Source: DAOOKJ01 sp035385585
Lineage (GTDB): Bacteria; Patescibacteriota; Minisyncoccia; UBA6257
Length of the DNA: 6,725 nucleotides
Assembly (NCBI GenBank): GCA_035385585.1
Contig: DAOOKJ010000015.1
Location: 1 to 6,725, forward strand
Direction of reading: 5' to 3'
The notes under the pieces are model-generated. The model was not told the origin of the DNA. It made no database searches and worked only from the letters and a program-made list of their open reading frames with translations. This document shows positions 1-5,339 of this stretch, in pieces. A program made the position numbers and the translations under genes. Numbering within the stretch: the stretch's first letter is position 1; each line of letters begins with the position of its first letter.

Positions 1-67
1 CTTCATCTACCCCAAAAATATATTTATATCCTTTTTTTTGATAAAATTTTTCAGTTTTTAAATCCAT
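1..67 (-). CDS. rnhB: Ribonuclease HII, N-terminal fragment (cut by window edge)
   Basis: RNase HII cuts RNA in RNA-DNA hybrids, including single ribonucleotides embedded in DNA, and acts in the cytoplasm in repair and primer removal. Only 22 complete codons are visible, reading MDLKTEKFYQKK followed by GYKYIFGVDE. The last residues match the family's opening beta strand, in which a hydrophobic strand leads into G-[IV]-D-E-[AV]-G-R-G; the visible D21 and E22 would be the first two catalytic carboxylates. The next base (G) is compatible with the expected Ala, Val or Gly codon. The ATG at 67-65 is the only in-frame start before a TAA at 91-89. Upstream, the purine run AAGAAAA is at most a weak ribosome binding site. 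The gene is divergent from dnaE and shares its 118-bp intergenic region. The assignment rests on a short fragment, so it is likely but not certain. Confidence 0.72.
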   Translation of the reverse strand, partial: MDLKTEKFYQKKGYKYIFGVDE

Positions 68-75
68 AAAATTAA

Positions 76-127
76 TTTTCTTGACATATTATCTAAATTT
101 AGTTTTAACTTTTTGCTTTTTCTTGAC
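76..127 (+). repeat. Direct repeat of a 10-mer, 42 bp apart, in the divergent promoter region
   Basis: TTTTCTTGAC occurs at 76-85 and again at 118-127, a centre-to-centre distance of 42 bp, close to four helical turns. The copies flank the middle of the rnhB-dnaE intergenic region. The second copy lies just upstream of the best dnaE -10 element. This could be an operator pair or a chance repeat in T-rich DNA; the sequence alone does not decide. Confidence 0.4.
88..93 (-). promoter_or_regulatory. Possible -10 element of rnhB
   Basis: On the - strand, positions 93-88 read GATAAT, five of six matches to the sigma-70 -10 consensus. Transcription would begin near position 81 and leave a leader of about 14 nt before the rnhB ATG at 67. 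No convincing -35 hexamer is found 16-18 bp upstream, so this is a weak call in AT-rich DNA. Confidence 0.25.
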
Positions 128-140
128 CGTGTGATACAAT
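113..140 (+). promoter_or_regulatory. Probable extended -10 promoter of dnaE
   Basis: TACAAT at 135-140 matches the sigma-70 -10 consensus at five of six positions. It is preceded by TGA at 132-134, which gives the extended -10 pattern TGN-TACAAT. A weak -35-like TTGCTT lies at 113-118 with a 16-bp spacer. Extended -10 promoters tolerate a poor -35. Start of transcription would be near 147, giving a leader of about 39 nt made almost entirely of the heptad array. This is the best promoter candidate in the window and the most GC-containing stretch of the spacer. Confidence 0.5.
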
Positions 141-148
141 GGAAATAA

Positions 149-176
149 TTTTGACTTTTGAATTTTAAATTTTGAA
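149..176 (+). repeat. Tandem heptad array (TTTTGAM x4) in the dnaE leader
   Basis: Four contiguous 7-nt units read TTTTGAC, TTTTGAA, TTTTAAA, TTTTGAA with no gap. The array ends 9 nt before the dnaE ATG, and the linker is TTATTTATT. Two copies of the same unit lie before leuS with an identical 9-nt distance and a near-identical linker. If transcription starts near 147, the array is most of the 5' leader and would form a U-rich, unstructured RNA. There is no Shine-Dalgarno sequence here. Its role is unknown: it could be a translation-initiation enhancer, a dispersed repeat, or neutral low-complexity sequence. Confidence 0.7.
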
Positions 177-185
177 TTATTTATT

Positions 186-3100
186 ATGTATTTTACCCAT
201 CTTCATCTTCATAGTCATTATTCTCTTTTGGATGGCTTGCCAAAAATTGAGGAGATATTGCAAAAGGCAAAAGAAGTGGGTTTTGATAGTTTGGCTTTAA
301 CTGACCATGGGGTTTTATATGGTGCTTTAGAGTTTTATATCAAGGCAAAGGAATTGGGAATAAAACCCATTATTGGTTGCGAACTGTATTTGGCGCCCCG
401 AACTCTGCATGACAAAGTTCCAAAAGTTGATACTAAATTTTATCACCTTCCTGTTTTGGTAAAAAATATAGAAGGTTATAAAAATTTATTACAATTGGTT
501 ACCATTGGCGAATTGGAAGGTTTTTATTACAAACCGCGAGTTGATAAAGAAGTCTTAAAGAAATATTCAAAAGGATTAATCGCCTTATCAGGGTGTTTAC
601 GGGGCGAAATTTGTCAGGCGCTTTTAGCTAATAGTTTCAGTAGAGCAAAAGAGCTATTAGAAGAATACCAAAATATTTTCGGAAAAGAAAATTTTTATTT
701 GGAATTACAAGACCATTCAGAATTAGAAGAGCAAAAAAAAGTGAATGACTTGTTGATACAACTGGCTAACGAAACTAAGACACCCGCAGTTGTTACTTGC
801 GACAGTCATTATTTGAATTTAGAAGACAAAAGGACTCACGAAGTGCTTTTGGCGGTTCAAACCGGAACGGGAATTGAAGATGAAGAAAGATTTACGATGA
901 AAAAAACCGACCTTCATTTAAAGACAAAAGAAGAGGTAGAAAAAAATTTTAATTCCTATCCCCAAATTTTTGAAAATATCAAAAAAATCGTTGATAGTTG
1001 TAATTTAGAACTTGAATTGGGAAAAATTACTTTTCCGAAGTTTGAAACCCCAAATAATGAAGATCATTTTGAATATTTAAAGAAACTCACTTATGAAGGT
1101 TTTAATAAAATTTATAAAAATGATGTTCAAGCAAAAGAAAGATTAGATTATGAATTGGAGGTAATAAAACAAACAAATTTCGCCGACTATTTTTTGATTA
1201 TTCATGATTTTATTAAATTTGCGGAGGAAAATGGCATTTTAACTAATACTCGCGGTTCTGCTGCCGGCTCATTAGTCGCTTATGCCTTGAATATTACTAG
1301 AGTAGACCCATTAAAATTTGAACTTTATTTTGAAAGATTTTTAAATCCAGAACGAATTCAGCCGCCTGATATTGATGTTGATGTGGCTGATAACAGGAGG
1401 CAGGATCTAATTGATTATCTTATTTCAAAATACGGCAAAGACCATGTGGCTCAGATTATTACTTTTGGCTTTATGAAAGCCAGATTAGCAGTTAGAGACG
1501 TTAATCGGGCTTTGGGATATCCCTATTCTCTTGGTGACAGAATAGCCAAACTTATTCCTTTCAATATGTCAGCAGAGGAGGCATTAAAAACGGTTCCAGA
1601 ATTAAAAGAATTATATGAAACTGACTTTAAAGCAAAGGAAGTTTTGGATATTTCTCAAAAATTAGAAGGGGTAGCGAGGCATGCTTCAACTCATGCCGCT
1701 GGAGTTGTCATTACTTCAGAAAAATTAACTAGTTATGTTCCTTTACAGCATTCTTCAAGAAACGAGGAGGAAATAATTACTCAATATAATATGTACGATT
1801 TGGAAAAGATTGGTTTGATAAAAATGGATATTTTAGGCTTGAAAAATTTAACCGTGATTAAAAATAGTTTGAGAATCATTAAAAAAGTTTATGACAGAGA
1901 AATTAATTTAGATGAAATTGGATTTGATGATAAAGAAGTTTTTAACCTTCTTTCCAGTGGTCAGACAATTGGAGTTTTTCAAGTGGAATCTGAAGGTATG
2001 AGAAGATATCTGAAAGAATTAAAGCCAACAAATATTGAAGATGTAACTGCGATGTTGGCTTTATATCGGCCGGGACCAATGGAACTGATCCCGCAATTTA
2101 TTAAAAGGAAACAAAAAAAGGAACCTATTACTTATCTTCATCCAAAATTAAAACCAATTTTAGAAAAAACCTATGGTATTTGTGTTTACCAGGAGCAGTT
2201 AATGAGAATTGCTCACGATTTGGCGGGTTTTTCAATGGCTGAAGCAGACGTTTTAAGAAAGGCGGTTGGCAAAAAAATCAAGAAACTTTTGGAAGCCCAA
2301 AAAGAAAAAATGATTGAGGGAATGAAACAAAATGAAATTCCAGAAAAAATTGCTTTTAAAATTTGGGAGTGGGTAAAACCTTTTGCCAGATATGGTTTTA
2401 ATAAGGGTCATAGTGCTTCTTACGCAAGAATAACCTATCAAACTGCCTGGCTCAAAGCTCATTATCCCAACGCTTTTATGGCAGCCCTGCTTACATCTGA
2501 TTTTGGAGATTTGGACAGAATAGCAATTGAAATTGGTGAGTGCGAAAGATTAAACATTAAAGTTTTACCTCCTTCAGTCAATAGTTCATTCGTTGAATTT
2601 GGAATTGATAAAGAAACAAAGGAAATTTATTTTAGTCTGGCGGCGATAAAAAATGTGGGAGTTGGAGTGGCGCAGGCAATTCAGGAAGAAAGACAAAAAA
2701 ACGGCTTGTTTCAGAGTTTAGCAGATTTCTTAAAAAGGCTAGATAGGCAACTTTTAAACCGGAAAACTCTGGAAAGCTTAATGAAATCAGGAGCCTTAGA
2801 CTGTTTTGGCTCGCGCGAGTTAATGGTGGAAAATTTAGATGAAATTTTAAATTGGGCAAATCATAATTTTAATCATTTTAACCATCCGCAATTGGATTTG
2901 TTTGGGGAAACAAATGTCAATATTTTAGAGAAACTTAAAAAAGAAAAAGGGGAACCGCCTGTTGACAGATTAAAAAGAGTAAATTGGGAAAGAGAATATT
3001 TAGGGCTTTATCTGACAATTCATCCATTAGAAGGGTATCAAAAAGTTTTGGCTAAATATAGTTTTCCTCTTTCAAAGATTGATTTTTCAATGATAGGCAA

Positions 3101-3356
3101 GAAAATAAAAATAGGCGGTTTCATCTCCCAAATTCAAAAAATCAGAACAAAAACCGGCCAGAATATGGTGTTTCTAAAATTATCAGATAACAGCCGGAAA
3201 ATGGAAATTGTGTTTTTTCCCCGAGCATTGAAAGAAAATCAGTTTCTTTTGGCAGAAGATAAAGTGGTTTTAGTAGAAGGGAAGCTTGATAAAAGAAATG
3301 GAGATTTTCAATTAATTGGAGAAAAGATTGAAGAAATCAAGCCATTAGAGGCATAA
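186..3356 (+). CDS. dnaE: DNA polymerase III subunit alpha (replicative, DnaE type)
   Basis: This is the catalytic subunit of the chromosomal replicase, polymerising DNA as part of the cytoplasmic Pol III holoenzyme. The protein has 1056 residues. An N-terminal PHP domain (about 1-270) has a complete metal-ligand pattern: H7, H9, D16, H41, E66, H87, C137, D206, H208. The polymerase core follows, with GSAAGS at 357-362, the catalytic carboxylates D395 and D397 in PPDIDVD, D548 in KMDILGL, and FNKGH at 738-742. A helix-hairpin-helix region lies near 841-875, a clamp-binding peptide QLDLF at 902-906, and an OB fold near 968-1050. The protein stops right after the OB fold, without the C-terminal tau-binding domain of the 1160-residue E. 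coli protein. The ATG at 186 is chosen because FTHLHLHS, the conserved family beginning, follows at once. There is no Shine-Dalgarno sequence. thrS follows after 56 nt with no clear terminator, so co-transcription is possible. Confidence 0.98.
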   Translation: MYFTHLHLHSHYSLLDGLPKIEEILQKAKEVGFDSLALTDHGVLYGALEFYIKAKELGIKPIIGCELYLAPRTLHDKVPKVDTKFYHLPVLVKNIEGYKNLLQLVTIGELEGFYYKPRVDKEVLKKYSKGLIALSGCLRGEICQALLANSFSRAKELLEEYQNIFGKENFYLELQDHSELEEQKKVNDLLIQLANETKTPAVVTCDSHYLNLEDKRTHEVLLAVQTGTGIEDEERFTMKKTDLHLKTKEEVEKNFNSYPQIFENIKKIVDSCNLELELGKITFPKFETPNNEDHFEYLKKLTYEGFNKIYKNDVQAKERLDYELEVIKQTNFADYFLIIHDFIKFAEENGILTNTRGSAAGSLVAYALNITRVDPLKFELYFERFLNPERIQPPDIDVDVADNRRQDLIDYLISKYGKDHVAQIITFGFMKARLAVRDVNRALGYPYSLGDRIAKLIPFNMSAEEALKTVPELKELYETDFKAKEVLDISQKLEGVARHASTHAAGVVITSEKLTSYVPLQHSSRNEEEIITQYNMYDLEKIGLIKMDILGLKNLTVIKNSLRIIKKVYDREINLDEIGFDDKEVFNLLSSGQTIGVFQVESEGMRRYLKELKPTNIEDVTAMLALYRPGPMELIPQFIKRKQKKEPITYLHPKLKPILEKTYGICVYQEQLMRIAHDLAGFSMAEADVLRKAVGKKIKKLLEAQKEKMIEGMKQNEIPEKIAFKIWEWVKPFARYGFNKGHSASYARITYQTAWLKAHYPNAFMAALLTSDFGDLDRIAIEIGECERLNIKVLPPSVNSSFVEFGIDKETKEIYFSLAAIKNVGVGVAQAIQEERQKNGLFQSLADFLKRLDRQLLNRKTLESLMKSGALDCFGSRELMVENLDEILNWANHNFNHFNHPQLDLFGETNVNILEKLKKEKGEPPVDRLKRVNWEREYLGLYLTIHPLEGYQKVLAKYSFPLSKIDFSMIGKKIKIGGFISQIQKIRTKTGQNMVFLKLSDNSRKMEIVFFPRALKENQFLLAEDKVVLVEGKLDKRNGDFQLIGEKIEEIKPLEA

Positions 3357-3368
3357 ACAGACAATTTT

Positions 3369-3397
3369 TTGACTTTAAATTAGTTTTGTAGTTAAAT
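3369..3397 (+). promoter_or_regulatory. Possible weak promoter for thrS
   Basis: TTGACT at 3369-3374 resembles a -35 element (five of six), and TTAAAT at 3392-3397 matches the -10 consensus at four of six, with a 17-bp spacer. Transcription would start near 3404, leaving a leader of under 10 nt. The TTGAC here is also part of a TTTTGAC heptad like those before dnaE and leuS, so the -35 reading may be coincidental. thrS may instead be read through from dnaE. Confidence 0.25.
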
Positions 3398-3403
3398 AAG
3401 AAG
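3398..3403 (+). promoter_or_regulatory. Weak ribosome binding site of thrS
   Basis: AAGAAG lies 9 nt before the thrS ATG and is the only purine-rich, SD-like hexamer directly upstream of any start on the + strand in this window. It supports ATG 3413. An in-frame TAG at 3389-3391 rules out an upstream extension. Confidence 0.4.
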
Positions 3404-3412
3404 TATAAATAT

Positions 3413-5233
3413 ATGGCCAAGAATAAAAACGGCTCCTCTTTGGATACTTTGCGTCATTCGTTGGCGCATATAATGGCATTAGCCTTAAAAAGAATTTATG
3501 GCGAAGTTATTTATGGCGTCGGACCAACAATAGAGAATGGTTTTTATTATGATGTTGAAATTAAAAACAAAACTTTAAATAAAACTTTAACAGAAAAGGA
3601 TTTAGAGAAAATAGAACAAGAGATGAGAAAGATTATTGAAGAGAAACTTCCTTTTAAGAAAAAATATTTGTCTTTGAAAGAGGCGGAAACTTTATTTAAG
3701 AAATTAAAACAAAACTATAAATTAGAGTTAATCAAAGATTTAAGAAAATACGGCACGACAGTAGAAAACGAAAAAGAAAATATAAAGAATAAGAAATCAA
3801 ATAAAATAAACAAAGTTTCTATTTATGAGGTGGGCGAGTTTGTGGATTTATGTCGCGGTCCTCACGTAAAAAATACTTCAGAACTGCCTTTAAGTTTTAA
3901 ATTAACCAAGGTTTCAGGCGCTTATTGGCGCGGCAAAGAAGAGAACCCAATGCTTCAAAGAATTACCGGGGTGGCTTTTCAAACCCAAAAAGAATTGAAA
4001 GATTACCTTAATTTTATTAAAGAGGCAGAAGAAAGGGACCATCGATATTTGGGAGAAAAATTAGACTTGTTTCATTTTGACGAGAATTTAGGACCGGGTT
4101 TAGTTTTGTGGCACCCAAAAGGAGCAATGCTTAAAAAGATTATTGAAGAATACGCTTTAAACGAATATCTAAAAAATGGCTACGAGTTGGTCAATACCCC
4201 TCATATTGCCCAGTTAAAACTTTGGAAAATATCCGGTCACGCTGATTTTTATAAAGAAAGTATGTATCCGGCGATGCACCTAAAAGAAATAAATGAGGAA
4301 GAGAATATTGACTATGAAATAAAACCAATGAATTGCCCTTTTCATATTTTAATTTATAAAAATAAAATTGTTAGTTATAAAGATTTACCTTTAAGATATA
4401 CAGAATTAGGAACTGTTTATCGTTACGAAAAATCAGGAGTTTTGCATGGTTTAAACAGAGTAAGGGGTTTTACCCAAGACGATGCTCATATTTGGTGCAG
4501 CATAAAAGATTTGCCAAAAGAAATTGAAGGCGCTTTAGAATTGGCTTTAAAAATTTTAAATAAATTTGGTTTTAAAGATTTTGAAATTGATGTTTCCACC
4601 AGACCAGAGAAATTTATTGGTCAGAAAAAAGTTTGGGATATCGCCACTAAATCTTTAACCCAAACTTTAGAAAAAAAGAAAATTAAATATTTTATTGATA
4701 GAGGAGGCGGCGCTTTTTACGGTCCTAAAATTGATATTAAAATCAAAGACGCAATTGGCCGGGCCTGGCAATGCACCACCATTCAAGTTGATTTTAATTT
4801 GCCCCAGAGATTTGAAATGACTTACATTGACAAAAACGGCAGAAAGGAGCAGCCGATTATGATTCATCGAGCGCTTTTAGGAAGTTTAGAAAGGTTCATT
4901 GGAATTTTAATTGAACACTATAAAGGAGAATTTCCCTTATGGTTAGCGCCTGTCCAGGTTATGGTTTTACCGATTCTAGAAGAAAATCAACAATTCGGGA
5001 AAAAGGTTTTAGAAAACTTAAAAGAAAAAGGATTTAGAACAGAAATAGATTTAAGAAACGAAACTCTGTCAAAAAGAATAAGAGAGGCAGAACTTCTAAA
5101 AATTCCTTATTTAGCGATTATTGGCAAGAAAGAAGAAAAAGCAAAAAAAATTGCCATAAGGCAAAGAAAAATTGGCGATTTGGGACAAATGCCAATTGAG
5201 AAATTTGAAGAAAAGATGAGAAAGGAATTATGA
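3413..5233 (+). CDS. thrS: Threonyl-tRNA synthetase lacking the N-terminal TGS domain
   Basis: A cytoplasmic class II synthetase that joins threonine to tRNA-Thr using ATP and removes mischarged serine. The protein has 606 residues against 642 in E. coli. It opens almost directly with the editing domain: H15 and H19 (HSLAH) and C147 with H151 (CRGPH) form the expected editing site. The catalytic core carries the zinc ligands C308 (MNCP), H359 (DDAH) and H485 (IMIH), which equal the remembered E. coli C334, H385 and H511 at a constant offset of 26. Motif 2 arginine is R337 in YRYEKSG, and motif 3 is GSLER just after H485. The anticodon-binding domain begins at about residue 505 (FPLWLAPVQV) and runs to the end. 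The TGS domain (about 60 residues) is absent, and a stop codon upstream excludes a missed start. A Lys/Asn/Glu-rich insertion (about 118-134) lies in the editing domain. The gene ends in TGA. Confidence 0.98.
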   Translation: MAKNKNGSSLDTLRHSLAHIMALALKRIYGEVIYGVGPTIENGFYYDVEIKNKTLNKTLTEKDLEKIEQEMRKIIEEKLPFKKKYLSLKEAETLFKKLKQNYKLELIKDLRKYGTTVENEKENIKNKKSNKINKVSIYEVGEFVDLCRGPHVKNTSELPLSFKLTKVSGAYWRGKEENPMLQRITGVAFQTQKELKDYLNFIKEAEERDHRYLGEKLDLFHFDENLGPGLVLWHPKGAMLKKIIEEYALNEYLKNGYELVNTPHIAQLKLWKISGHADFYKESMYPAMHLKEINEEENIDYEIKPMNCPFHILIYKNKIVSYKDLPLRYTELGTVYRYEKSGVLHGLNRVRGFTQDDAHIWCSIKDLPKEIEGALELALKILNKFGFKDFEIDVSTRPEKFIGQKKVWDIATKSLTQTLEKKKIKYFIDRGGGAFYGPKIDIKIKDAIGRAWQCTTIQVDFNLPQRFEMTYIDKNGRKEQPIMIHRALLGSLERFIGILIEHYKGEFPLWLAPVQVMVLPILEENQQFGKKVLENLKEKGFRTEIDLRNETLSKRIREAELLKIPYLAIIGKKEEKAKKIAIRQRKIGDLGQMPIEKFEEKMRKEL

Positions 5234-5271
5234 ATCATAAATCAAGAATTATGGATTTAGTATTTTGTATT
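5230..5271 (+). repeat. Degenerate tandem heptad array (NNGNATY x6) at the thrS stop
   Basis: Six contiguous 7-nt units read ATGAATC, ATAAATC, AAGAATT, ATGGATT, TAGTATT, TTGTATT. Positions 5 and 6 are A and T in all six, position 3 is G in five, and position 7 is always C or T. The array begins on the last bases of thrS (its first unit overlaps the TGA stop) and runs up to the hairpin before leuS. The unit differs from the TTTTGAM heptads but has the same period. The function is unknown. Confidence 0.55.
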
Positions 5272-5277
5272 TCTTGC

Positions 5278-5320
5278 CCGCTTAAATTTCTTTAGAGAAA
5301 TTTGGGCGGATAAAATTTTT
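5278..5320 (+). terminator. 14-bp hairpin with delayed T tract between thrS and leuS
   Basis: The arm 5278-5291 pairs with 5296-5309 around a 4-nt loop TTAG. The stem has 14 bp with two G-U pairs (positions 5282 and 5283 with 5305 and 5304) and three G-C or C-G pairs plus one more at its base. A run of five T follows at 5316-5320, separated from the stem by ATAAAA. It is therefore an imperfect Rho-independent terminator. It may end thrS transcripts, act as an attenuator for leuS, or protect an mRNA 3' end. The T tract overlaps the start of the next heptad array. Confidence 0.45.
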
Positions 5321-5330
5321 GACTTTTGAC
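5317..5330 (+). repeat. Tandem heptads (TTTTGAC x2) before leuS
   Basis: Two perfect TTTTGAC units end 9 nt before the leuS ATG; the linker is TTATCTATT. The arrangement copies the dnaE start region, where the linker is TTATTTATT and the next bases are also ATGTA. A single TTTTGAC (3367-3373) occurs before thrS, so all three + strand genes have at least one unit upstream. No Shine-Dalgarno sequence is present before leuS. Confidence 0.65.
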
Positions 5331-5339
5331 TTATCTATT

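Noticed and set aside
81..86. Perfect -35 consensus TTGACA on the + strand
   Set aside because: No acceptable -10 is found 16-18 bp downstream (TTTTAA, TTTAAC and TTAACT are poor), so it is not called as a promoter.
2253..2462. 69-codon open frame on the - strand inside dnaE
   Set aside because: It lies wholly within conserved dnaE polymerase sequence, has no recognisable motif and no separate promoter or ribosome binding site.
2632..2859. 75-codon open frame on the - strand inside dnaE
   Set aside because: It is antisense to the helix-hairpin-helix region and its composition looks like a shadow of the real frame.
4667..4867. 66-codon open frame on the - strand inside thrS
   Set aside because: It is antisense to the class II catalytic core with no independent support.
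5234..5339. T-box riboswitch upstream of leuS
   Set aside because: The spacer is too short and lacks the conserved T-box sequence and the specifier stem-loop layout.
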